Both the position numbers and the translations under genes were made by a program. Source: Candidula unifasciata (Eukaryota; Mollusca; Gastropoda; Stylommatophora; Geomitridae). From it: a stretch of 64,000 nucleotides of DNA. This document shows positions 1 through 13,192 of the stretch, piece by piece. The notes below the pieces were generated by a model. That model saw nothing but the letters and a program-made list of their open reading frames with translations, did no database searches and was not told the origin of the DNA. The stretch is taken from positions 568,735-632,734 of the forward strand of contig CAJHNH020004968.1 of assembly GCA_905116865.2 (NCBI GenBank). Reading direction: 5' to 3'. Positions within the stretch are counted from its first letter, which is position 1. Each line of letters opens with the position of its first letter.

Positions 1-227
1 AAAAAATCGATTTATTTTATACGCGTCAAAACCATCTCAGGTCAAAGCCTGACATCTCTCCAATAACTCCTAATAACTTTTCCGATTTTATCTTTCACGT
101 AAAGAGCACAGAAAAATAATTTCTCAATAACACACAAATGGTTTTCAAATTTTCGGGTCGCAATCGCGTCTATAGTTACCGACGAAAATGTATAGCAAAA
201 TAAACGAAACAAAACGATCCATTGCTA

Positions 228-704
<477 letters not shown>

Positions 705-742
705 CTAAATGGAGCGGTACTGTTGTAGTACTCCTCTTATTG

Positions 743-941
743 CAATGGTTCTCAACCTTTCTAATGCGGCGACTCTTTAATACAGTTCCTCAAGTTGTGA
801 TGACCTATAACCAAAACGTTTTTTTTCCGATGCTACTTCATATGTTTAGTGAATATGTGTTTTCCAATAGTCTTAAATTATCCCTGGGAATGGGTCGTTC
901 GACCCCCAGAAGTGTCCCGACCCATAGGTTGAGAACTACTG
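743..941. mobile_element. Short hAT element with SPIN-like ends
   Basis: It starts CAATGGTTCTCAACC and ends GGTTGAGAACTACTG. Internal blocks (AATGCGGCGACTCTTTAATA, TATGTGTTTTCCAATAGTC, GGGTCGTTCGACCCC) resemble the ends of SPIN-type hAT transposons as I recall them. The flanking 8-mers TCTTATTG and CCCTAGTG match at 5 of 8 positions, compatible with a decayed hAT target duplication. ~200 bp, internally deleted, no transposase. Confidence 0.72.
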
Positions 942-1097
942 CCCTAGTGGGACCAATCTAGCCAACCTATCTGCTTGCTCATTCCCTCCAACTCATACAC
1001 CGCATGCCTTCCTATCTTGTCATCTCTACTAGTGTATGCAAATTTACTTTGCATTTTATTTCTATATCTTTTTTCTCTTCTCTTCTCTTCTCTCTCT

Positions 1098-1109
1098 CAC
1101 ACACACACA

Positions 1110-1186
<77 letters not shown>
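1098..1186 (+). repeat. (CA)n(CT)n microsatellite
   Basis: Short CA run followed by about 37 CT units. Confidence 0.97.
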
Positions 1187-1188
<2 letters not shown>

Positions 1189-1784
1189 TTCGAAAAAGAG
1201 CATTTTATTGTTATACTTTAAAGTGTCGAACCTTCTTCTGGTGGTGCGCCCTTGGGTGTGTGACATAAACACTGACCCCCTCCCCCACCCGCCCCTCCCT
1301 CGCCCAGCAGCTTAAACAAAGAGAGATTTAAAAAAATTACACAATTCATTATCCCCAGCACGATTAATAAGCCCTCGGAGGGCGTCCGCAGGCTGGAAAC
1401 CAATAGTGGATCCGTGCACTCGAGTGTCTGCAACACGCGACATATGCAGTGTTCTGATGGCTTTCGTCGCCGAATTTAATCGTTCAATCCTGAACGCCGG
1501 CACACAAGTCAAGTTACCTCCCCTTGTTAAAGTGTATTTAACTCTGTGACATTGCCGAGATTTGCACCAGAACTGACTATTACGTTGTAAGGGTTTATCA
1601 TTGTCAGTAAAGTGATCCGTTTAGACGCCAGTGGCACCTAGGGCATGTCGTGTTGTTCAGGAGCCGTTTTCTTGTATAGACAGGTAGAGGCTAGGTGGGT
1701 GGTATGTCAGCATTACGTCGGTTGCCTTTACTTCGCAAGACGTTTCCTTGTACCTTTTAAGGTTGGGTCAACTTCATCTTCAGC

Positions 1785-2100
1785 TTTTGCCCTTCTTCTG
1801 CTTCTTGATTTCTTCAGGGTCACCGTCTGTAAACTCCGCCTGAAAGTTCTGGCTGTTCGTCCACTTCTGGACTTTAGTCTTGCTCCAGCATTTAAGTTTT
1901 GCATGCACATCCGTGAGGCAGATCTAGCTTATTAGTATGCAGACTGTTAATGTCTTCCTTACCTCTCAGGCATGGATAGACTACGACTTCAAAGGAACCC
2001 CTCCCCCCAGTTAGTTGACTTATACGACATGCGTCTCAAGCATTTAGAGTGTATATTTTTTTTTGCCACCCACAATGGGGACCTTGAACCCACACGAGTA
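1785..2100 (+). repeat. Dispersed repeat R2
   Basis: CTTCTTCTGCTTC start, GTAAACTCCGCCTGAAAGTT, ATGCAGACTGTTAATG and GGGACCTTGAACCCACACG end follow the family order. Confidence 0.65.
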
Positions 2101-2681
2101 AGCGTTAGCTCTTTAAAGAGCTATTGACACGTATGTTGTAATTTACAGCCAAGCTGCGGTATCTGCACTTTCGAACGACCACGTCAGCAAACTCCTATTA
2201 AGTCACTTTGTATAGCATGCTTTTAGGGGACATTTGCCCTATTATATTATTTATTCGCAAAATACGACCGCAAAAATATTTTGCTGTATGTACAGTAAAG
2301 AAATCGCAATGTACTTGTTGGCACTCACAGATGAAGAAGAACGAAGTAAAGACAAAACGGCAACAGTGTGTACTTCTTTCTTATGGATATGTATTTGCAA
2401 CTCAGTACATAAGCATTTGTTTATTATAATATTTCAATCGCTTTAAGATTTCCTCCGTGATTTAAATAAGACATAATCTGCAGGAAGTTAAACTGCTCCG
2501 GCTTCTGGTGTGTCGACCCAGACTCTCAAAGGTACAGCATTTACTGTAAGACCAAATTACTGTGCGATTCAACATACTCTGGCGTTACTTAAGTCGGGAC
2601 TAATTTAATGTGAGTCATCCGAGTCTGAGCTTATGGTTAGCCGCATTACCTGAAACTTGTACTATTTCCGATGAGGTCAAG

Positions 2682-3587
2682 ATGACAAAATATTACTCGA
2701 ACTTTGACCTGATGGTTTTATGTACTCTGTTTATGTCATTGGTTCTTATCAAAATCGTGGAAACTAGGTTGGCATTTTTTAGCAGCGAAACGACGGATAG
2801 ATCTGAAGCATGGGAAATGTCAACTATTGATCAAGGGAATGAAGATGTAAGTGTTAGAACTGAAAGCATGACATTTGAACAACAACTGATTACCAAAGCT
2901 GTTGAAAAAATACCTGACAGAGACAGTCTGAGTGCTTCAACACCTTTCTCGACGTCCCCTGTGGAACTGAAGACATTTATTTGGAACAGAACAACGTCTC
3001 CTGCCTCATTCCATCACGGCTACTGTAAGCACACATGTTTAGACTCGCATTCAAGTGGTGGTAATAACATGAAGACAGACTGCCAAGATCTCAGTTGCTT
3101 CCAGTGTGACTGTATAAGACCCCGATGTGAAATTTACCATACGTGTTGCCCGGATGTGTCCAAATTTTCTCCACAAAACATACCAAGTGTGGTTGATCGT
3201 TCCATGAAAGAAGATGTCTCAAAACTTAATACAACCGGTCCATGGCTACAAAAATATTCGCAGGACTCTACTGGAGAAAATTTAACAGAAACGTTAAAAT
3301 ATTATGATACAGACATTCAAAGTGCTCATAATTACGGATATACAAAACGCACAAAAAGCAAATTAGAATCAAACATACGATGTGATCACAATTCTTTTGT
3401 CATTCCATTCCTGTTTGTGAGATCATGTTCATCGAATGTTCAAGTTTCTGATGAAGTAAGATCGCTTTGTGAAATAGACACTATAAACGATGACGTCAGC
3501 ATGAAGTCCGTTGCTCGAGTTACTGATGTTCACACGAGTGTTGTTTATTACAACCAATATTGTGCCTTATGCAACGGCATAAATGAG
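2682..3587 (+). CDS. Copy A exon 1: signal-like start and cysteine-rich ectodomain
   Basis: The start is the ATG at 2682 (MTKYYSNF), because it aligns with the copy B start (MAKGCINL); an open frame continues upstream to 2610 but only from GTG. A hydrophobic N-terminal stretch looks like a signal peptide or anchor. A nine-cysteine cluster (from YCKHTC to TCCPD) has somatomedin-B-like spacing: C-x3-C early, then C-x-C, then CC-x-D. The exon ends in a CALCNG motif and the donor GAG|GTAGGT, phase 0. Confidence 0.82.
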
Positions 3588-6500
3588 GTAGGTAAAAGAC
3601 TTTCCATAAGTGTATTACATCCGTATTTTGATTTTTTAAACCACTGTTGCTGATGCTGCTGCTACTACTACTGGTACTACTGCAACTACTGCTGCCAATG
3701 CGACTACTATTACTATTATCTCTACATACGAGCTTAACTTGTATCAAGAGTTATTTGTAAACTCCCTGTGATGATTTGTACCAGAATCATTTAAAAGTTC
3801 ATGGTTTAACCCCTAAGGATACAATAGAGTTTGTTGCAAGATTTTTACAAAACATTGCAAACTAATAATCTAAACGCTTGACATTGATAATCATAGAAAG
3901 CGTCAGCCATTCAAGGAGCAATGACAAACTACTGCGCTTAAAATTGCTAAATTCAACATCAGATTGTGTTTACCATTTGCTGTCAGAATGATGTCGGTGT
4001 CTTTCCGTTTCTTGTTCCGTTGTTATGTAGTGGCTAGATATACCTGAAGATCTCAGGTTTGAAATTTTACAGAGTTGGTTTTCTTTGTTTGTTAGTTTGT
4101 TTAAATTAGCGTTGGCTCCACGGTCAACGAACCTAAAATTGAAACTTAGAAATATCATGGGAGCTAATCGAGCACCAAATAAAGTAAAAGCCGAATAAAG
4201 TAAAAGCAAAGTCCCCTTTGTACACCAGTGGCACATCGGGTCTTTAAAGCTAGACTCATTTTGGTATAGACCAAAGGGATCACGTAGTCAACATCACGCT
4301 GACCGCCTTTACTTTCCAGGATTTTACCTTCCAAGACTTTACCTAGTATCCATTAATGCTGAGTTGACCTGGGAGAAAGGTCTTGTTTAAAAACATTTCA
4401 ACACCGTGAGGGTTTGAACAAATATCAGGTAAGCACTGTCACAAACACGATACAGATGTTCAGTCGAGATAGCAGCAGAGGAACATAGAGCATATGCAAC
4501 AGCGATACTTCAGGCACTCCAGTTTAACAAATTACCAGGTGTACGCACACTTTTCTCTGAACTAGGCAACAGTGGATACCGTCCCACTGTGGAGTTCCAG
4601 GAAATGAAAGAGCTGATAAACTAGCTAAGAAACGTGCAAACGAAGAACAGCCTGACGTAGGAGTCTCCTAGCAACAGAAGAAAAGAAATAATCAAATCAA
4701 CCAGAAAGCCACCAAAACTGGCACACGATGATTACCATATTATTGACAGACCAGAGCAAGTCTTTTTTTCTACGCCTGAGAACGGGGCACAGTCGACTTC
4801 GCAGTCACGTGTAGACATAATTTAAGATTAGCGAATAAGCCATGTGCACATGTGAACTGACAGCAGATCACATCCTCCAAGACTGTCTCAAAGACGACAT
4901 TTGCAAGCAAACTTTCTGGCCAAGAGAGACACTGATGGGAGCCAAACTTTAGGAGCCGTTAAGTGAATTACCAGAGACAGTGAAGTTCTTACTAGAGAAA
5001 GCATTACAGATATAGATAATCTATTTCAAGCAATCGAAAAAAGAAGATGAACATACATCCTTAGCATCCACAGGCGAGCGTGAAGCCACTACACCACGGC
5101 GGTTTCCTAGGTCTCAAATTGTCAACATAAACAGTCCACTGACGTTATGTACTCTTATAGGCTAATTTGTTCAGCGGTTTGCCATGCGCTTCAAACAGGG
5201 TACCTAAAAAACTTCGCTGGAGCTACGGAATTTCTGCTTTGTTTGATGCTTTCTGCAAGCGGTTGGCCTGTCTGTGGAGAATGATGGAGCGTAGCCATCG
5301 ACAGTATAGGCCCTGAAACTCGACTGGTGACGTCACTTCCCGAGGCAAACAAAATGGATGTATCAGTGTGTGTTCGATTTTATTTTTCTTGTGAAAGTTG
5401 TTAACGTGGTTTAATTTTCACGTCTGATTCACCTATAAGCGGTATTTCAGTGAGTAGATTTAGGAAGCAATTTCTGCAATTTACGTTGGATTTATCGTCA
5501 GTGTGTTGTTTTCGAGGAACTATGCCTGCTAAATGTTCTGCACCCGAGTGTCGTTCAAATTATGACCTTTCTAGTGGATATGTAAGTTGCTTCAGATTCC
5601 CTTCGAATTCTCTTTTAAGAGACAAATGGCTGAAACATATTCCACGGAAAAATTGGACTCCTGGGAAAACCAGTGTAGTATGTATAAAACATTTTCGTAC
5701 GTGAGACATTATTGTGTCTGATAAATATACAGACAAATCAGGAATCGAGCATATACTTCCAAGAAAGAATCCCGCTTTAAAAAAAGATGCTTATCCAACT
5801 ATTTTTCCAGATCTTCCATCTTATTTATCGGTGAAAGTACCTGCCTCTCGCAAAACTCCAGAGGAACGTGTATCACATATTAATCGTAATTATGATCAAA
5901 AAGTAAATGATTGGCTGTCCTCAGATATTATTACAGATTTCCAAGATCTGGAGTCACAGATAGGAAACAAACTGAAAGGACACTGAAAAAAATTGGAAAT
6001 ACACTTCTGTAGATGGAGCTTTAGCATGTATTGTTTTGTATGTCATTACCATACAGTCAGACTCTGCACCATCCATAGGTGTCAGCATAAAGGTGTTACT
6101 TGATATGACTATACAAGTCTTTGTTCAAAATAAAAAAGTTAAAGACAAAGACCTTAAATGGATTGTAGACAACAATAAACTTGTGAGATGGTCACAGCTT
6201 GAAAATCTTGTAATTCATTACAATGCCTAGGATTATAGTAAAATTCAAAGCCAAAATAGCTTCACAGATTTAGTGGGAGAAGCAGGAAGTATTTTGAAGA
6301 GTGCCGCAGAGCAACATTGGACTCCTAATGGGACAGCTGATGAAGTAACTGACACACAAGTAAACTTTCTTGCAGAGCAGCTGCAACTGTTAACCCTGTT
6401 AAAAAACAGAAGGCGTTACAGTTGTAGCACATTATGTTTCGCTTTCATGCTGTTCATTAAATCTCCAGCATGCTACCGGTTTATAAGAAAATCTCGTATG

Positions 6501-9500
6501 TTGTGCCTGCCTCATCAAAGAACACTGCACAATTTAACTTCACAGTTGTCATTGTCTACTCATACTGGCAGCATTTCACAGTACTTGAAATTGAAACAAG
6601 ACAAACTGACAGAGCTAGAAAAGATTGTAGTGGTTCAGATGGATGAAATATATGTTAAATCTGCAATTACTTACTCTGGGGGCAAAATATTTGGCAATGC
6701 AGACAATGCAAAAGAAGCAGCAACAACAGTGTAGGCTTTCCTCATATCTTCAGTTTTTGGAAGCTACCAGGAAATTATAGAACTTTCACCTGTGAACAGA
6801 ATGACATCTCGTGATCTACGTTTGAAATTACTCCACTGTATCCACTTTGTACAGGAGTGTGGTTTCACAGTAGTTGCTGTAATTGCAGATAATAGTGCTG
6901 GCAATCGCAGAGTTTATAGTGATCTCCTGAAACCAAGCCAAACTTTTATTGAGAACCCAGATTTTGCTAATAAAAAAATATTTTTACTGCATGATTCTGT
7001 GCACTTGCTAAAATGCATGTGGAGGAACTGGATCAACCAGAAGGACACAAACCAGACATTTACTTATCCTTTAATAACTGGACAAATGCTAAACGCCTGT
7101 GATACCGATAGAGCTGCAGAAGCTAACTTTTCTCATTTAAAGAAACTGTATTATAGTGAGCAAAAGAATATTGCAAAACTGGCACCTAAACTTTCCCACA
7201 AAGCCATCTATCCCTCCAGCATGGACAGACAGAATGTTCCTCTTGCTTTGGCAATTTTTAATGAATACAATGTTGCTGCTCTGCGTCTAGTAGGCAGTAA
7301 TGAAACAGCAGATTTTATTGAAGCCATCCTTAGATGGTGGCATATTGTTAATGTGAAAAGTAAATTTGTAGGTAAAAAGACACTGAACTCATTCTCAAAT
7401 CCTGTATTGTCAAATGATGATGAACAAGTGCATTATCTTGAACAGTTTGCTGAATGGCTAAGAAAATGGGACAAGCTGCCTGGCTGTCAAGGAAAACTGA
7501 CCAAGGAAACACACAGTGCATTGCTGCATACAGTGACCGCAGTACTTTCTCTAATCAAATATCTATGTGCAACCACAGAAGCCAGTTTTATACTTCTTGG
7601 AAAGTTACAGACTGACAACTTAGAAGCTCGGTTTGGTGAATATCGGCAGTTGTCAGGAGCAAACTACCTAGTATCTGTGCAGCAAGTTTTAGAAGCAGAA
7701 AAGAAACTTAAAGTTTACTCACTGTTAAGTATGTCCTCATCGACTTATGGAGATTTTCCTATCCGTGACCTCTCAGAGTTTCTTAGCAGCAAAGAAGATG
7801 AAACTGGGGATGACATAATGACTGATGCTGTTCAGCTGGACGTGAACAAGGTTTTTTTTCAAATAAACCCAAATGACTGTGAATTGTTGGTTTCGGAAGG
7901 TTCAGAGGAGTCACTGGTGTATATTGCTGGATTTGTCTCAAGTAAGCTGAACAAAAAAATTAGGTGTGCTGCCTGCAAGACTTTATTGCAGATGGACAGG
8001 CCATTATCAAATGATCTTGACTCAGGTGCAATGTCAACAGACTATATACAGCTGCTTGACCGTGGAGGTTTGAAATACCCTTCAAAATTAATAAGTTTAA
8101 TAACATGTGTCACATATGCAGCTATGCAGAAGCTTATATCAGCTGAGTTGGAAACACAATTTCTAGCCTGCAAACATCACAATAAATTGCTTATGCATAT
8201 AGTTTCATGCAGTTTACAAACATATTTCAAGGATGAAATAGGTGGTGTCTGTGCTGAGGGTTGTTCTAAAATAAACATTGCTTCCAAAGCGCTGCCATCT
8301 CTGGCAAATGTTTTTATGAACAATTATAGAAAAATAAAAACCGTCACATCCTTGCTGGATAAATCATCTAAGAAAAGAAAACTGACCAAATTCACCCTGT
8401 AATGGATTTCATGGATTATGTAACTTCAATTTGGACAGCTACATGGTAAGTAGTTTCTGTTGTGCTTTTAATTTCTATGTCATATTGTGAATATGTGAGT
8501 AGTTTCTGTTGTGCTTTCTGTTTCTATGTCATATTGTGAATATGTGAGTAGTTTCTGTTGTGCTTTCTGTTTCTATGTCATATTGTGAATATGTGAGTAG
8601 TTTCTTTAGTGCTTTCTGTTTCTATGTCATATTGTGAATATGTAAGTAGTTTCTGTTGTGTTTTGTTTCTATGTCTTATTGTCAATACCTACATCCAGGG
8701 CTGTTCAACTAAGTCAATTTAGGTTAACTCAGAAGCCGACATTGTAAAATTAGGGATCGTTATGGGCCAGCAGTCCCGGAGTCCGAGTCCCAGCTTAGAA
8801 AAACCATTTTTTCATCGCAACCAGCAGTGATCCGCGGGCCACTCGTTAGGCCTCAGCGGGCCAAATTTGGTCCGCGGGGTGACTGTTGAATAGCCATGAG
8901 CTTACTGCTATACTTTTTGTGGGCTAGTACTCAGGGGACGGCCGGGAACAAACAAACAAAACAGGTACTTCCTGAGTGAAAAAGTAACATAACGTTAGCC
9001 AGCGGCGGTGACGTCACGGCCCGCTGATGACGTCAGTAGCTAGGCCTGTACTAAAGTTTGGCTATGGATGGAGCCATAGTAGCATTAAAGAAACACCTGG
9101 CACAATGAAGTCTATCCTTTCGACTTTTACCTTCTAAAAACTGCAAATTATACGTCTGATGCGCAGCTGATGTTGTTTCACTTGGAATAATTATATCAGT
9201 TCATTTTCATCACGTGTAACAGTTTAAAAAAAATATATTTCTGGAAATTTAAATTGATCACTTCCTGAAATTGTTTTTAAAAAATGAATAATAAAAAAAA
9301 AAAAACGACTGCGAAAATGTCACGATGACAGAAGCAATGGCTATTTAAAAAAAAAACAGAAGCAAATACCAAAATGTGATATAACAATGAAAGAAAAGTG
9401 CCTAAGTAGGTCAACAAATTCAAGTATATGGAGACTTGTAACATTTGTGAAGATGTGCGACAGAGAGTAGGAGCGGAATATGCCAGGCGAAGGTGGCATT

Positions 9501-12500
9501 CACTAAAAGATGTTATGAAAAAGTTCTCTCCAATTAGGCATAGTAAAATGATTATTAAAATGTTATTTTGAACCACTGCTGCTATGGATCTTGGGATGTG
9601 ATTGACCTAGATATGAGCAATTTGGAGACTCATGCTACGGATACCGTGGTAACAAACAACGGCTGCATGGAAATGTCTGATGTAACCAGAAAGCTACACA
9701 TAACTACAAGAAAGAGGCAGTCAGTTGTTCTTCGGTCATACGACGAGAAGAAAAGCTACAGAGAACATCATGATGACTAGAAGATTATCGGTGGTAGAGG
9801 CAGATGCAGACCAGGAGAGACGATGTTTGATCCTCTGAAACGATGGTACGCAGAAATATCATTAGCGAAACTGATTCAAAATACCAAGGGTCGAGATCTG
9901 TGGAGAGACACGAGAGCCTACATGGCCTGGCAGGGCACATGATGACGATGATGGTCAGTGTTAAGATAACTAATATTTGTCACTTATCCTGAACTTGTAT
10001 ATTTGACTGTTGACAGTGGCTTCTTTGGTCAGTCACGGTTGAATGTGTTCACTTTTTGCACGTTTACACGGCCACGACCGAAGAGGAACTCCTCAGACAG
10101 GCCAACAGAGATGATTCGTCCTGCAGTGTAGCACAGAGTCCTCGCCTTGGCCTGGAGGTGGTGCCTTGTGACAGGCTCATGTTCAGGTACTGCAGAAGTT
10201 TACAACACAAACACAAATAAATGTAAATTTACATACGAACACGAAAACACTTAATATACTCATACTCAACCATTCCCACAAACTCATACAATTCCAAACA
10301 CTCATCATAAACAAATACTCACACAAATATCACAAACAAATACTCACACGCAGACCCTGCACAAACATACACAAAAACTCAGAGAATTTTGTATTCTTCA
10401 TCTTGACGATTATGTAAGATGTTGCAAGTGCAGATTCTACATGAAGTCCTTCCCCACTTTCCAGAAAAGACATACACACGGGCAGATTAGATAATTAAGA
10501 ATGATGAGAATACAATTTACAAATAGAAAAAAAAAGACAGATACAAATCTAGAAAAATTTTTAACTAACTGCAACACGAGTATACAATCCGCATTCTTTG
10601 TGCACAATGGGAGAAACAGGAAAAAACAAGTTCTACGTGACAAGGAAGCTACAGTTAAAAAAGGCTGTGGGCAAAGCATGCGATAGCTCTGAAAGTTTAA
10701 GTGTGGAGCCTAACAATACTGTGCCTCGAGACCACGCGGTGCTCCACCCAGCCTTGTGGAAATAGCATGAAAATGTAGGATTGAAGAAACTCAACAGCTC
10801 AAATAACATGAACTATTCTTCCAGCTCCCGTGGGGCTTTCGATACCCATAAGGTGGAAAACAGGAGTAGACCTTTTGGCTCTGTAGCCTGCCTTTCGTAA
10901 AAGTCGACTAATTAGGGATTTCCATCAAAGCTGAAGTGCATCTGTCTTAGATGCAATTAACTAACATTCTACATTCTAACAAGTCTATTAGTTAAACGGT
11001 TGTGAATGCAAAACTTACGTTCTGAAACTAGACTAAAGTGCAGAAATGCGCGAGCAACCAGAACTTCCCCTAGAGTTTGCAGCCGGTGAACGCTAAGAAG
11101 ACGAAGAGATTGTACCAGCTGTTAACAGCCGAATACCAGCTGTCAACAGCCGAATACCAGCTGTCAACAGCCGAAGAGAATCGTTGTGGTTTCTCTGAAC
11201 TGTCCAATTCACTGGCAATGAGTTGTATGTTGCGAAAAGAGGATTTACGACCTAATGTAAGTTGTTAATATGTTTGTGTGCCTAGATTTACTCTGTCCCT
11301 AGGGGTGAGCCTGTAGGTGCCTGCAACGTGACCGGGCTGTGGCCGGAGTACGACCGAGGTGTGGAGGAGGGCTGCAACTCATTGACAGGTCTTGTCTACA
11401 GGGTGTACGACGGGTCTGCGTCCTCGATCAGTGGTCAGCCCATTCGACTTTACAGGAACATCTTCTGTGCTATTTGTAATAGGGTAAGGGAAATGTATTG
11501 TATATTTATACTGTGTGGGTAAAAAAAAAAGCACCGTCAGCGTCTGTGACTTATGAGTTGTGAACATGCTTCATAATGCCGGACTGCCGGGCTCGATCCT
11601 AATTCAAGCGATTTGGCGCCAGACCGTCTTGTATTGTTTTCGGCAGTGATAAGGAAAGCCGACCGTTAAATGTTATGGCAAATCCTGAACGTAAATTTGC
11701 CTAGAAAAACCGCAACAGCCAACAAATGCTGGGGTTGGTTCTGCAACGTCCTGTAAAGGATACACAACTGATTGTTTTTTTTTTTAAACAGAGCACCAGC
11801 AAAGCAATACCCAGACCCTGGCTAACATTGCCATCCCTTTTCAACAAGCTCACCACTAATCCGACACAATCCAGTTCACTCCCTTGACATATGGCGTTTT
11901 CTTCTTTACACCTTACCATCAATAGCCAATATAACTCTAGCACCAAATACGTTAAATGTTATTCCTTTTTTAATATTTTACTATATAATATATCAGTCGA
12001 GCACCATATGCCCTTTTTTTATCACCATTTTGATACTTAACTGGATAACCTGTATAATACTAGACCTTTGAATTTATAACACATGTAATTCTAGCACCAT
12101 ATACCCATGCTTTTATCCATTTTTTAACATTTTTCTATATAACCTTTATAAGCACGCGTCATAAAGATTTGATTTATCACATTTATTTTATATATTTTAC
12201 TATATAACCAATATAAATCTAGCACATTTACCTTATACCCACTTTATTCACCAACCCGGCTGTAAACTAAGCGCTGCCTTAACTTAACCATAACGCATAA
12301 AAGGGCCTATGAGTATTTCTTCCATAAAACCTATTACCCTCCCTTCCCCTGCGTTTATTATATATTCTTCAAATCCCAAGCAATAATCCACCTCCCCCAA
12401 CTAGTATATTAATATGTCCAAATGTTAACACGATTGATCTAGTTGTTGATTTTGAGTTAAGCTTTCTAACCCGCCCATTGCACAAGAAGCAACCCCCGCA

Positions 12501-12874
12501 ACTCTTGGTGCACCTGAATACTTCGCTGTATACGCCTACCGCAGCTGGTGAAATACTGCCAAAATGCAACATATATTACTACTCAAGTGTACCTAAGAAA
12601 TGTGTATATTTCTGGCAATATAAACTACATTAGTACCTAAAAACCATGCATATTTTTGGAAACATAAATACGTTTGTATGTAGTTACGAATTAAGTGCAT
12701 TTCTGGCAATAGACATATGCATATCTGTCTGATAACTATACGAGTTTCTGGCAAAATCAACATACATATATGTACCTAAAAAACATGCATATTTCTAACA
12801 ACAGAAAAAAGTAATGTGTGCCAAAGAAACATGCAAATTTCTCTAACATAAAACATACTTACATAAGTTGTGAC

Positions 12875-12943
<69 letters not shown>

Positions 12944-13114
12944 AAAGTGTTTATTGTTTCAAAACATTAGATACAAATTCTCTTTATAAACAGAAGCAAA
13001 AACAATAAGGTGATGTGCGAAAAATGATGATGATTCGTACCGTTTCTCACCAACCTTAAACAGGAAATAGAGACAGTAGGAGGCAGAGAGGAAAGCTGGG
13101 GCGGAAACGGAACG

Positions 13115-13192
<78 letters not shown>

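Noticed and set aside
2610..2681. Start of copy A upstream at GTG 2610
   Set aside because: Not an ATG, and alignment with copy B places the start at ATG 2682.
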